Source: Gammaproteobacteria bacterium
Lineage (GTDB): Bacteria > Pseudomonadota > Gammaproteobacteria > Pseudomonadales > Pseudomonadaceae
NCBI GenBank assembly: GCA_018826895.1
Contig: JAHJYA010000004.1
Coordinates: 1-64,000 of the forward strand
Reading direction: 5' to 3'
Length of the DNA: 64,000 nucleotides
Every line of letters begins with the position of its first letter. Positions within the stretch are counted from its first letter, which is position 1. Below the pieces are notes generated by a model that was given only the letters and a program-made list of their open reading frames with translations, was not told the origin of the DNA and searched no databases. Positions 25,152 to 33,973 of this stretch are shown here, one piece after another. Made by a program: the position numbers and the translations under genes.

Positions 25152-26396
25152 ATGAAAGAGCATTACACCGCGGCCCTGGCATGGGTCGAACACTACCCCG
25201 AACTGCACAGCCTGATCAGCCTGAGCCTGTTACTGTTGGCAGCCTGGATGGCCAACTGGGTGGTCAAGCGCATCCTGATTCGCGGCCTATACCGCGCCCT
25301 GGCAGCGACTGCGATCGGCCAGGACCAATCGCTGGCGGAATCCAACATCATCGCGCGCCTGGCCAACGTGGTGCCGGCCATCGTGCTGTCGAGTGGTATC
25401 GCCCTGGTACCGGAATTACCCGAGGCCGTGGTCACCGTCACCCAAAATGTCTGCAGCGCCTTTATCGTGTTGACACTGGCACTGGCCATCAGTGGCGTAC
25501 TCAGCCTGGTCAGTGCGCTCTACCAACGCCGCCCCGACGCGCACCTGAAGCCGATCAAGGGTTACGTGCAGGTGGTGAAGATTTTGGTCTTCGCCATTGC
25601 CACCATCCTGATGATCGCCACGCTGATCGATCGCTCGCCGCTGATCCTGCTATCCGGTCTCGGCGCCATGGCTGCGGTACTGATGCTGATCTTCCAAGAC
25701 ACCCTGCTGTCGCTGGTGGCCAGCGTGCAGATTTCCTCCAGCGACATGGTACGCGTCGGCGACTGGATCGAGATGCCGCAGCTCAATGCCGACGGCGACG
25801 TGATCGACATCGCCCTGCACACGGTCAAGGTGCAGAACTTCGACAAGACCATCACCACTATCCCGACCAAGCGCCTGATCAGCGACCCATTCAAGAACTG
25901 GCGCGGTATGCAGGAGGCCGGCGGCCGCCGCATCAAGCGCTGCCTGTACCTCGACCAGACCAGCGTACGTTTCCTCAGCCCGGACGAGATCGCCCGACTG
26001 CAGCGTTTCCTGCTGCTGGGTCAGTACCTGAGCAGCAAGCAAAGCGAGCTGCTGAGCTGGAACGCCGAGCTGGCCGATGCTGCCCAGGAGCCGGCCAACA
26101 CGCGCCGGGTGACCAACCTCGGCACCTTCCGCGCCTATATCGAGCACTACCTGCGCCAGCACCCTGGGATCAACCAGAGCATGACGCAACTGGTGCGCCA
26201 GCTGCAGCCCACGGCAGATGGCCTGCCCCTGGAGCTGTATTGCTTCACCAATACCGTGGCCTGGGTGCCCTACGAGAGCTACCAGTCGGACATTTTCGAC
26301 CACCTGCTGGCGATCCTGCCGGAGTTTGGCCTGCGGGTGTTCCAGCACCCCAGCGGCGCCGACATGCGCGAGCTGCGCCCCGCACCGGCATCCTGA
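25152..26396 (+). CDS. MscS-family mechanosensitive channel, YbdG type
   Basis: A 414-residue inner-membrane channel. Four or five hydrophobic segments lie between residues 20 and 190, the last being the pore helix (LSGLGAMAAVLMLIFQDTLL). The MscS beta domain follows (VRVGDWIEMPQLNADGDV), then an alpha/beta cytoplasmic part. The IEMPQLNADGDVIDI stretch and the extended C-terminal region match E. coli YbdG (MscM), which opens under mild hypo-osmotic stress. GAGGAG precedes the ATG. It appears to be a single-gene unit. Confidence 0.87.
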   Translation: MKEHYTAALAWVEHYPELHSLISLSLLLLAAWMANWVVKRILIRGLYRALAATAIGQDQSLAESNIIARLANVVPAIVLSSGIALVPELPEAVVTVTQNVCSAFIVLTLALAISGVLSLVSALYQRRPDAHLKPIKGYVQVVKILVFAIATILMIATLIDRSPLILLSGLGAMAAVLMLIFQDTLLSLVASVQISSSDMVRVGDWIEMPQLNADGDVIDIALHTVKVQNFDKTITTIPTKRLISDPFKNWRGMQEAGGRRIKRCLYLDQTSVRFLSPDEIARLQRFLLLGQYLSSKQSELLSWNAELADAAQEPANTRRVTNLGTFRAYIEHYLRQHPGINQSMTQLVRQLQPTADGLPLELYCFTNTVAWVPYESYQSDIFDHLLAILPEFGLRVFQHPSGADMRELRPAPAS

Positions 26397-26541
26397 GTGG
26401 CCAGGATGGGGCGCCGCAAGGCGCCTCTATAAAACCCCCAAATGCAGCAATAAAATTCCACCAGAGCAGCTTTATTGGCGGTAATCACCATTTTTACAGC
26501 AATGCTTGCCAGCTTTACCCAGCCTGAGTAGGGTTGGCGCT

Positions 26542-26619
26542 ATGACGACTTCGCAAACCCTCATCCTGCTGCGGCAACACGCCAACCTGTGCCTGGTTGC
26601 CCAGCGACTGCGTGGCTGA
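26542..26619 (+). CDS. Possible leucine-rich leader peptide of leuA
   Basis: A 25-codon frame, MTTSQTLILLRQHANLCLVA then QRLRG, ends 66 bases before leuA. Six of 25 residues are Leu, and a TAGGG lies eight bases before the ATG. Leader peptides rich in the regulated amino acid control leu genes by attenuation in several bacteria. Against this, there is no run of Leu codons and no clear terminator/antiterminator pair before leuA. Inference only. Confidence 0.35.
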   Translation: MTTSQTLILLRQHANLCLVAQRLRG

Positions 26620-26685
26620 ACGCACGTCCTCACCTTTGCTTTGCTAACCGTTTTCGTTCGGCCCCGCCGCCCCAAGGATTTTTCC

Positions 26686-28356
26686 ATGAGCATGCTCAAA
26701 GACCCTTCGCAGAAATACCGCCCGTTTACCCAGATCCAGATTCCAGACCGCACCTGGCCGGACAAGATCATCGACAAGGCGCCGATCTGGCTGTCCACCG
26801 ACCTGCGCGACGGTAACCAGTCGCTGATCGAGCCAATGGATGCCGAGAAGAAGATGCGCTTCTTCAAGTGCCTGCTGGCCGTAGGTTTGAAGGAAATCGA
26901 AGTGGGCTTCCCGTCCGCCTCGCAGACCGACTTCGACTTCGTCCGCGAACTGATCGAAGGCGGCCATATCCCTGACGACGTGACCATCCAGGTGCTGACC
27001 CAGGCCCGTGACGACCTTATCGAACGCACCTTCGAGTCGCTCAAGGGCGCGAAGAAGGCCATCGTCCATTATTACAACGCCTGCGCACCGAGCTTCCGCA
27101 AGATCGTCTTCAACCAGGACAAGGCTGGCGTCAAAGCTATCGCCGTTTCCGCCGGCACCACCATCAAACGCCTGGCCGATGCCGCACCGGAAACCCAGTG
27201 GGGCTTCGAGTATTCGCCGGAAGTGTTCAGCAGCACCGAGATCGATTTCGCCGTCGAGGTGTGCAACGCGGTGATCGGCGTGTTCCAGCCGACCCCGACG
27301 AACAAGCTGATCCTTAACCTGCCGGCGACCATTGAGTGCGCCACGCCGAACAACTACGCCGACCAGATCGAGTGGTTTGGCCGCCATGTCGACAAGCGCG
27401 ACAGCGTGTTGATCAGCGTGCACACCCACAATGACCGTGGCACCGGCGTCGCTGCTTCGGAACTGGCCGTGATGGCCGGCGCTGATCGCGTCGAAGGTTG
27501 CCTGTTCGGCAACGGCGAGCGCACCGGCAACGTCTGCCTGGTGACATTGGCACTGAATCTCTACACCCAGGGCGTCAACCCGGAACTGGACTTCTCCGAT
27601 ATCGACGCAGTGCGCAAGGTGGTCGAAGACTGCAACCAGATCCCGGTGCACCCGCGCCATCCGTATGTCGGCGATTTGGTCCACACCGCTTTCTCCGGCT
27701 CGCACCAGGACGCCATCCGCAAGGGCTTCGCCCAGCGCCAGGACGGTACGCTCTGGGAAGTGCCTTACCTGCCAATCGACCCGGCCGACATTGGCCGCGA
27801 TTACGAGGCGGTAATTCGCGTCAACAGCCAGTCCGGCAAGGGCGGTATCACCTTCCTGCTGGAGCAGGAGTACGGCATAAATCTGCCACGCCGCATGCAG
27901 ATCGAGTTCAGCCAAGTGGTGCAGAAGGAAACCGACCGCCTCGGTCTGGAAATGACCGCCGCACAGATCTACAAGCTGCTCGAAAGCGAGTACCTGCAAG
28001 CCACCGCGCCCTACGCCCTGAAAGGCCACCGCCTGCAGGAAGAGAACGGCACTACGGCGGTCGATGTGCAAGTCAGCGAAGCGGGTGAAAGCCACCACTG
28101 GCGCGGCATCGGCAAAGGCCCGCTGGAAGCCCTGGTGGCCGGCCTGCCGGTCGCGGTAGAGATCATGGACTACTCCGAGCACGCCATCGGCGCCGGCACC
28201 AACGCCAAGGCAGCGGCCTATATCGAGCTGCGTGTCGACGGGGGACGTGCCCTGCACGGCGTGGGTATCGACGAGAACATCACCACTGCAAGCTTCCGTG
28301 CGCTGTTCAGCGCCCTGAACCGCGCGCTCAAGCAGAGCGACGCACAGGCTGCCTGA
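26686..28356 (+). CDS. leuA: 2-isopropylmalate synthase
   Basis: LeuA condenses acetyl-CoA with 2-oxoisovalerate, the first committed step to leucine. The 556-residue protein is the long form (LeuA type 2). It has an HMGL-like TIM barrel beginning [11 protein letters not shown], metal-binding HTHNDRGTG, and GERTGNV. A C-terminal allosteric domain (about residues 430-550) mediates leucine feedback. AAGGA stands eight bases before ATG 26686; ATG 26692 is too far from it. It stands alone, followed by a strong terminator. Confidence 0.97.
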   Translation: MSMLKDPSQKYRPFTQIQIPDRTWPDKIIDKAPIWLSTDLRDGNQSLIEPMDAEKKMRFFKCLLAVGLKEIEVGFPSASQTDFDFVRELIEGGHIPDDVTIQVLTQARDDLIERTFESLKGAKKAIVHYYNACAPSFRKIVFNQDKAGVKAIAVSAGTTIKRLADAAPETQWGFEYSPEVFSSTEIDFAVEVCNAVIGVFQPTPTNKLILNLPATIECATPNNYADQIEWFGRHVDKRDSVLISVHTHNDRGTGVAASELAVMAGADRVEGCLFGNGERTGNVCLVTLALNLYTQGVNPELDFSDIDAVRKVVEDCNQIPVHPRHPYVGDLVHTAFSGSHQDAIRKGFAQRQDGTLWEVPYLPIDPADIGRDYEAVIRVNSQSGKGGITFLLEQEYGINLPRRMQIEFSQVVQKETDRLGLEMTAAQIYKLLESEYLQATAPYALKGHRLQEENGTTAVDVQVSEAGESHHWRGIGKGPLEALVAGLPVAVEIMDYSEHAIGAGTNAKAAAYIELRVDGGRALHGVGIDENITTASFRALFSALNRALKQSDAQAA

Positions 28357-28376
28357 GGGTATCCATAGCGTTGATC

Positions 28377-28401
28377 AAACCCGCCTTACGGCGGGTTTTT
28401 T
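28377..28401 (+). terminator. Terminator after leuA
   Basis: AAACCCGCC-TTAC-GGCGGGTTTTTT is a compact stem with a U run, 20 bases after the leuA stop. Confidence 0.9.
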
Positions 28402-28456
28402 CTGGCCGATATTCTGGAGCGGGACGAGCGTCTAGAGAGTGCCCACGCCTCTATCC

Positions 28457-28497
28457 GTAGGAGCGAAGGGGGCGCCTAGCCTTTATTCGCGATAAAT
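28457..28497. repeat. REP element, family B with GGGGGCGCC insert
   Basis: GTAGGAGCGAAGGGGGCGCC continues as TAGCCTTTATTCGCGATAAA. It shares its central 35 bases with the units at 20631 and (inverted) 25022, and its right flank resembles the element at 11358. Confidence 0.75.
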
Positions 28498-28606
28498 CTT
28501 GAAGATGCTAAAAGCGCTGCGGCTAAACCGCATCCCCACGCGCATCAACACCACAACATCCCATCGCAGGTAGGTCACTCGGCCATCGTCATTTTCTGCG
28601 CCTAGC

Positions 28607-28972
28607 TCAGCCCTGCTGCTGCCAGTGGCTGCGGCCCCAGGTGCACATGGCTTCCAGCACGGGTTTGAGTGTCGCGCCATGGTCTGTCACCCGGTACTCG
28701 ACCCGTGGTGGGACTTCAGCAAACACCTTGCGACTGATCACCCCGGCACGCTCCAGCTCGCGCAACTGCTGGGTCAGCATCTTTTCGGTGATATCCGGCA
28801 CACGCCGCTTGAGCTCGGAAAACCGCAGCGCGCCAGAAAGCAGGTGGTAGACCAGTACGGACTTCCACTTACCCCCAATGACCTCGAGCGTGACCTCGAC
28901 CGGGGTGTTGTAGACCTTGTCCCCCGCCACCAAACGTTTGTCTTCAGTAGGCTGGAGGGTGATTTCGCTCAT
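28607..28972 (-). CDS. HxlR-family transcriptional regulator
   Basis: A 121-residue winged-helix regulator. PVEVTLEVIGGKWKSVLVYH and RFSELKRRVPDITEKMLTQQ are the standard HxlR/MarR-like signatures. It is divergent from an Old Yellow Enzyme gene, and the 119-base gap contains two inverted repeats, so it probably represses both genes. HxlR regulators of this context (YodB/QorR type) often sense electrophiles or quinones through Cys. The only Cys here is near the C terminus (AMCTWG), so a conserved N-terminal sensor Cys is absent. Confidence 0.87.
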   Translation of the reverse strand: MSEITLQPTEDKRLVAGDKVYNTPVEVTLEVIGGKWKSVLVYHLLSGALRFSELKRRVPDITEKMLTQQLRELERAGVISRKVFAEVPPRVEYRVTDHGATLKPVLEAMCTWGRSHWQQQG

Positions 28973-28979
28973 TATCGTA

Positions 28980-28993
28980 TTACCTCAGGGTAA
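28980..28993. promoter_or_regulatory. Palindromic operator, HxlR/OYE divergent region
   Basis: TTACC-TCAG-GGTAA is a perfect inverted repeat eight bases upstream of the HxlR start codon. A second, wider repeat (TCGTA at 29007-29011 and TACGA at 29025-29029) lies toward the oxidoreductase gene. Both are plausible binding sites for the divergently encoded regulator. Confidence 0.5.
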
Positions 28994-29091
28994 GTGACGT
29001 TCAGACTCGTACGTACTTGTTGTTTACGAAGCCACCTCCATAATGACCGCCATGGCCTATTTCGGCCAGTGCATCCTTGTCTGGAGGCTTC

Positions 29092-30195
29092 ATGTCTACC
29101 GATCATTTGCTTGCTCCGCTGCCCCTCGGCCCGCTCACGCTGCCCAACCGCGTGGTCATGGCACCCCTGACCCGCCAGCGCAGCCAGCAGCCGGGTAACC
29201 TGCCCTACGCCCTGAACGCCAGCTATTACGCACAACGCGCCAGCGCCGGATTACTGATCAGCGAAGCCACCCAGGTTTGCCCCCAGGGCCAGGGCTACGC
29301 CTGGACGCCTGGCATTCACAGCGAGGCCCAAGTCGCCGGCTGGCGTCAGGTCACCGAAGCGGTGCATGGCGCCGGTGGGCGCATCTACCTGCAACTCTGG
29401 CACGTCGGGCGGATCTCCCACCCCTTGCTGCAGCCCGGTGGAGCCGACCCGGTCGCGCCCTCGGCAATCCAGGCCAATGCCGAATGCTACGTGCAGGAAG
29501 CCGATGGCAGTCACCACAAGGCACCTACGGCCAAGCCTCGCGCCCTGGACCTGGCAGAGTTGCCCGAAGTGGTTAGCGCCTACGCGGAGGGCGCACGCAA
29601 TGCTATGCGCGCGGGTTTTGACGGGGTCGAAGTGCACGCAGCCAATGGCTACCTGCTGGACCAATTTCTCTGTTCCAACAGCAACCAACGTGACGATGCC
29701 TACGGCGGCAGCGCGGCGAACCGCGCGCGCCTGGTACTGGAAGTAGTCGATGCAGTGGTCACGAGCGTCGGTGACAGCCGTCGCGTTGGCATACGCATTT
29801 CGCCCATGGGCACCTTCGGCGACATGCACGACGCCAACCCGCTGGAGACCTTCAGCTACCTAGTCGAGCAGTTGAACAGCCGCAACCTCGCCTACCTGCA
29901 CGTCAACCGGCCGGACTGGCTGGGTGGCAGTTTCAAGGGCTTCGATCAGTTGCTGCGCAGCCTGCGCGCGCTGTATACCGGCACCTTGATTCTGGCCGGT
30001 GGCCAAAGCGCAGAAAGCGGTGAGCAGGCGATTGCCGAAGGGCTGGCCGATCTGGTGGCCTACGGTCGTCCGTATATCGCCAACCCCGACCTGGTCGAGC
30101 GCTTCGCCCAAGGCGCGGCGCTGAATACGCCAGATGCCGCGACCTTCTACGGCGGCGGTGCCGAGGGCTATACCGACTACCCGACGCTCGGCTAA
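29092..30195 (+). CDS. Old Yellow Enzyme-family ene-reductase
   Basis: A 367-residue FMN-dependent oxidoreductase of the NemA/XenB group, reducing activated C=C bonds, nitrate esters or nitroaromatics with NAD(P)H. Family features are PLPLGPLTLPNRVVMAPLTR at the N terminus, YYAQRASAGLLISEA, and the active-site motif EVHAANGYLLDQFL followed by DDAYGGSAANRARL. LILAGGQ and VAYGRPYIANPDLV near the end bind the FMN phosphate. ATG at 29092 has TGGAGG five bases upstream. The divergent HxlR gene is the likely regulator, probably responding to electrophiles. Confidence 0.9.
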   Translation: MSTDHLLAPLPLGPLTLPNRVVMAPLTRQRSQQPGNLPYALNASYYAQRASAGLLISEATQVCPQGQGYAWTPGIHSEAQVAGWRQVTEAVHGAGGRIYLQLWHVGRISHPLLQPGGADPVAPSAIQANAECYVQEADGSHHKAPTAKPRALDLAELPEVVSAYAEGARNAMRAGFDGVEVHAANGYLLDQFLCSNSNQRDDAYGGSAANRARLVLEVVDAVVTSVGDSRRVGIRISPMGTFGDMHDANPLETFSYLVEQLNSRNLAYLHVNRPDWLGGSFKGFDQLLRSLRALYTGTLILAGGQSAESGEQAIAEGLADLVAYGRPYIANPDLVERFAQGAALNTPDAATFYGGGAEGYTDYPTLG

Positions 30196-30224
30196 GCGCT
30201 CATCCAGCGACCCGGCACAGGCCG

Positions 30225-31028
30225 TTACGCGGGGTCGCTGGATGTACTCGCCAGGGAGAACGCATCGGCATCCTGATACGCCGGAAAACGTTCCCGGTAG
30301 GCCGCCAGCGCGGCGGCCTGCAGGCGCACACGGAATACACCATCGGCCGCACCCGGCTCAAGCAGCGCCTCGCCCTGAAAGTCCAGCACCTGGCTGTCGC
30401 CGCTGTAGGCGTGACCCTTGCCGTCTTCGCCGACACGGTTCACCGCTGCCACGTAGCAGAGGTTTTCGATGGCCCGCGCCGGCAGCAGGCGGTTCCAGTG
30501 ATTGCGTCGTGCCGCTGGCCAGTTGGCGGTGTACAGCAGCAGATCGGTGGTATGCGCATCACGGCTCCACACCGGGAAGCGCAGGTCGTAGCAGATCAAC
30601 GGCCGCACCCGCCAACCCTTCACCTCCAGCAGCACCTGCTGATCGCCCGCACTGTAATGCTCGTGTTCGCCGGCCATACGGAACAGATGGCGCTTGTCGT
30701 AATGCGCCATGGAGCCATCCGGGCGCGCCCAGAGCAGACGATTGCGGTAGCTGCCATCGGCAGCCTGGATGATCAGGCTGCCAGTGACCACCGCCTGCAG
30801 CGCCTGGGCCTGTTCGCGCAACCACTGACTGGTCGGGCCCTCTTCCGGCTCGGCCAGGGCAGCCGAGTCCATGGAAAAACCGGTGCTGAACATTTCCGGC
30901 AGAACGATCAGGTCGGCGCCACGAGCCTGCGCCAGTAACCCCTGAAAATGCTCGCGGTTGGCAGCAGGCGCCTGCCAGGCCAGGGTGGTCTGCACCAGGG
31001 CAATGTCGAGATCGGCTTTAGCGTTCAT
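30225..31028 (-). CDS. Omega-amidase, nitrilase superfamily (YafV type)
   Basis: A 267-residue carbon-nitrogen hydrolase. The Glu-Lys-Cys triad is clear: LPEMFSTGF, HYDKRHLF and ICYDLRFPVW. WSRDAHTTDLLLYTANWPAARRNHW is characteristic of the YafV/Nit2 omega-amidases, which hydrolyse 2-oxoglutaramate or 2-oxosuccinamate. It follows an aminotransferase gene by 24 bases on the same strand. Together they fit a glutamine transaminase/omega-amidase route that makes transamination of methionine-type oxo acids irreversible. Confidence 0.87.
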   Translation of the reverse strand: MNAKADLDIALVQTTLAWQAPAANREHFQGLLAQARGADLIVLPEMFSTGFSMDSAALAEPEEGPTSQWLREQAQALQAVVTGSLIIQAADGSYRNRLLWARPDGSMAHYDKRHLFRMAGEHEHYSAGDQQVLLEVKGWRVRPLICYDLRFPVWSRDAHTTDLLLYTANWPAARRNHWNRLLPARAIENLCYVAAVNRVGEDGKGHAYSGDSQVLDFQGEALLEPGAADGVFRVRLQAAALAAYRERFPAYQDADAFSLASTSSDPA

Positions 31029-31052
31029 GACAACTCCGTAGGGCGAATCGGG

Positions 31053-32201
31053 TTAGATCGCGCACAGCTTCTCGGCGGCCTGGCGCAGCGTGTCTTCACG
31101 CTTGGCGAAACAGAAGCGGATCAGACGCAGATTGGCCGGCGGCTCTTGATAGAACACCGACACCGGAATGCTTGCCACGCAATGCTCGCGGGTCAGCCAC
31201 TCCGCCATGGCAACATCGTCCAGGTCATCGCGAATCGCCGAGTAGTCTGCAAGCTGGAAGTAGGTGCCGGCGGTGGGAGTGAACTGCAGGCGCGAGCCGG
31301 CCAGCTGCTGGCAGAACAGGTCGCGCTTGGCCTGGTAGAACGCCGGCAGCTCATTGACGTGCTCGGGGTGCGCGGCCATGTAATCGGCCAGTGCCCATTG
31401 CAACGGGGTGACACAGCAGAAGCTGACGTACTGGTGCACCTTGCGCAGCTCGGCGGTCAGCGCTGGTGGCGCCACCACATAACCGGTTTTCCAGCCGGTA
31501 ACGTGGTAGGTCTTGCCGAACGAGCTGACCACAAAGGCCCGCGCGTACAGCTCCTCATGGGCAAGCACGCTGGCGTGCTGAGCCCCATCGAAAACCAGGT
31601 GCTCGTAGACCTCGTCGCTGAGCAGATAGATGTCCCGCCCGCGAATCAGCGCGGCGAGGCGATCCAGGTCGTCACGGCTGAACAGTGCGCCGCTGGGGTT
31701 GTGCGGGCTGTTGATAACGATCAGCCGGGTGCGTGGGCTGATGGCATCGCTCAGGCGCTGCCAGTCGATGGCAAAGTCCGGCAAGGCCAGCGGCACATGC
31801 ACGCAATGCCCGCCAGCCAGAACCGTCGCAGGCTCGTAGCTGTCGTAGCAGGGATCGAAGACGATCACCTCGTCACCCGGGCGGATCAGCGCATGAATCG
31901 CACAGAAAATGCCCTGCGTCGCGCCGGGCGTGATGGTGATTTCCAGATCGGCGCTGAGCATGCGCCCATAGCTGCGCGCGATCTTCGCCGCGACCTGCTC
32001 ACGCAGGGCAGGCAGCCCGGCCATGGGCGCGTACTGGTTATGCCCGGCCGCTACGTGCTGCGCCACGGCATCACGCAGCGCCTGCGGCCCGTCGAAATCC
32101 GGGAAACCCTGGGACAGGTTCAGCGCACCGGTTTCGGCAGCCAGCTGCGACATGCGGGTGAAAATAGTGGTGCCTACGGTGGGGAGTTTGCTCTCGAACA
32201 T
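31053..32201 (-). CDS. Methionine/glutamine aminotransferase, class I PLP (YbdL type)
   Basis: A 382-residue fold-type I aminotransferase. It starts MFESKLPTVGTTIFTRMSQL, as in YbdL and glutamine transaminase K. PLP residues are visible: NLSQGFPDFDGP, the Asn in INSPHNPSGA, Asp/Tyr in LLSDEVYEHL, the Schiff-base Lys in SSFGKTYHVTGWK, and the final substrate Arg in LRLIRFCFAK. It likely converts 4-methylthio-2-oxobutyrate to methionine with glutamine as donor. The ATG at 32201 fits family length; ATG 32219 is possible and neither has a strong ribosome site. Confidence 0.88.
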   Translation of the reverse strand: MFESKLPTVGTTIFTRMSQLAAETGALNLSQGFPDFDGPQALRDAVAQHVAAGHNQYAPMAGLPALREQVAAKIARSYGRMLSADLEITITPGATQGIFCAIHALIRPGDEVIVFDPCYDSYEPATVLAGGHCVHVPLALPDFAIDWQRLSDAISPRTRLIVINSPHNPSGALFSRDDLDRLAALIRGRDIYLLSDEVYEHLVFDGAQHASVLAHEELYARAFVVSSFGKTYHVTGWKTGYVVAPPALTAELRKVHQYVSFCCVTPLQWALADYMAAHPEHVNELPAFYQAKRDLFCQQLAGSRLQFTPTAGTYFQLADYSAIRDDLDDVAMAEWLTREHCVASIPVSVFYQEPPANLRLIRFCFAKREDTLRQAAEKLCAI

Positions 32202-32332
32202 AGCGCGGGGTCTGGCCATCTGGCGAAGGATCGGGCAGCGACGCGTTGCGTCACCAGCGGGCGCCGAAGCATTCGCGGCGGGCGGCCGTAGAACGGGGCG
32301 AACACGCAGAATAGCCCATCCCCAAGATGCAC

Positions 32333-32357
32333 AAAAGGCACCCGAAGGTGCCTTTTT
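32333..32357. terminator. Bidirectional terminator near der
   Basis: AAAAGGCACC-CGAA-GGTGCCTTTTT is a symmetric stem with A and T runs on either side. It ends der transcription on the minus strand, upstream of the aminotransferase gene. Confidence 0.88.
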
Positions 32358-32375
32358 CATGCTGCCAGGAGACCC

Positions 32376-33848
32376 TTAGCGCTTGTCTTTGCGCTTCTTC
32401 TCGGCCTTCTTGTGGTGGCTCATCAGGCGGCGCTTCTTGTTCACCTGACGATCCGTGAGGGTGTTCTTGTTGCCCTCATACGGGTTCTCACCACCCTTGA
32501 ACTCGATGCGGATAGGCGTACCGACCAGCTTAAGTACCCGACGGTAAGTGTTTTCCAGGTAACGGATATAGGACTTGGGCACCGACTCGACCTGGTTACC
32601 GTGGATCACGATCAGCGGCGGGTTGGCGCCACCGAGGTGGGCGTAGCGCAGCTTGATGCGACGGTTGTTGACCATGGGTGGTGCGTGGTCGCTCACCGCA
32701 TCTTCGAGAATCTGCGTGAGGCGGTTGGTCGGCCAGCGGGTGATCGCCGACTTGAACGAGGCCTGCACCGACTTGTACAGGTTGCCCACGCCGGTGCCGT
32801 GCAGCGCCGAGATAAAGTGAATGTCGGCAAAGTCGACGAAGAACAACCGACGCTGCAGCTCGACCTTCACGTAGTCGCGCTCGCTGGGCTCCATGCCATC
32901 CCACTTGTTCAGCGCGATGACCAGAGCACGACCGCTTTCCAGGACGAAGCCAAGCAGGTTGAGGTCATGGTCAACCACGCCTTCACGGGCGTCCATGACG
33001 AACACCACGACGTTGGAGTCCTGGATCGCCTGCAGGGTTTTCACCACCGAGAACTTTTCCACCGCCTCGAAGATCTTGCCACGGCGACGCACGCCGGCAG
33101 TGTCGATCAGGGTGTACTTCTCTTCATCGCGCTCGAACGGGATGTAGATGCTGTCGCGCGTCGTCCCGGCCTGGTCATAGACGATAACCCGCTCTTCACC
33201 GAGCATGCGATTGACCAGGGTCGACTTGCCGACGTTGGGCCGGCCGATGATCGCCAGCTTGATGCCGTCCTTCTCGCTCGGGCCGGGAATGCGCTTGGCT
33301 TCCTGACCTTCGAGGACGATTTCCTCTTCCTCGCCTTCTTCCGGCTCGGTGGCATCCTTGGGGAATACCCCAAGAACCGCTTCAAGCATCTGGGTGATGC
33401 CACGGCCATGGGCGCCGGCAATGGCCAGGGACTCGCCCATACCCATGCTGGCGAACTCGGCACGCGCCAGATCGGGATCAAGGTTATCGACCTTGTTGAT
33501 CACCAGAAAGCTGCGCTTGTTGCGGCGGCGCAGGTGCTCACCAATCATCTGGTCGGACGCCGACAGGCCCGCACGCGCATCCACCAGGAACAGCACAGCA
33601 TCGGCTTCTTCGATGGCCTGCAGCGACTGCTCGGCCATCTTTGCGTCGATGCCCTCCTCGTCACCGGAAATGCCACCGGTGTCGATGACAATGTAGGTGC
33701 GCCCTTGCCACTTGGCCTCACCATATTGGCGATCACGGGTCAGACCGGACAGGTCGCCGACAATCGCGTCGCGGCTTTTGGTCAAGCGGTTAAAGAGGGT
33801 GGACTTGCCGACATTGGGGCGGCCCACCAGGGCAATTACGGGAACCAT
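32376..33848 (-). CDS. der: Ribosome-assembly GTPase Der (EngA)
   Basis: Der is a double GTPase needed for 50S ribosome maturation. The 490-residue protein has two G domains, each with GRPNVGKST (residues 8-16 and again near 185), the G3 DTGG/DTAG motifs and the NKxD motifs (INKVDN, LNKWDG). A KH-like C-terminal domain ends in a Lys/Arg-rich tail. ATG at 33848 has GGAGA upstream; GTG 33860 is a weaker alternative. It is the last gene of the rlmN-to-der cluster. Confidence 0.97.
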   Translation of the reverse strand: MVPVIALVGRPNVGKSTLFNRLTKSRDAIVGDLSGLTRDRQYGEAKWQGRTYIVIDTGGISGDEEGIDAKMAEQSLQAIEEADAVLFLVDARAGLSASDQMIGEHLRRRNKRSFLVINKVDNLDPDLARAEFASMGMGESLAIAGAHGRGITQMLEAVLGVFPKDATEPEEGEEEEIVLEGQEAKRIPGPSEKDGIKLAIIGRPNVGKSTLVNRMLGEERVIVYDQAGTTRDSIYIPFERDEEKYTLIDTAGVRRRGKIFEAVEKFSVVKTLQAIQDSNVVVFVMDAREGVVDHDLNLLGFVLESGRALVIALNKWDGMEPSERDYVKVELQRRLFFVDFADIHFISALHGTGVGNLYKSVQASFKSAITRWPTNRLTQILEDAVSDHAPPMVNNRRIKLRYAHLGGANPPLIVIHGNQVESVPKSYIRYLENTYRRVLKLVGTPIRIEFKGGENPYEGNKNTLTDRQVNKKRRLMSHHKKAEKKRKDKR

Positions 33849-33973
33849 TAGGCTCTCCACTTCGTTATTTCAATAAATACAAAAGCCGCTGCACGGGCAG
33901 CGGCCGGAATTCACACGACCGACTCGGCTAGGCTTTCTTCAGAGGGAAGCCTAGCCGAATGGTCTGCAACGGC

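Noticed and set aside
26409..26427. GC-rich hairpin after the MscS gene as a terminator
   Set aside because: GGCGCC-GCAA-GGCGCC is a good stem, but no U tract follows on either strand, so I could not call it a terminator with confidence.
26644..28257. A 537-codon frame antisense to leuA
   Set aside because: No recognisable motif and full overlap with LeuA; a shadow of codon usage.
32412..33851. A 479-codon frame antisense to der
   Set aside because: Composition typical of an antisense shadow and no start signal; Der is unambiguous.
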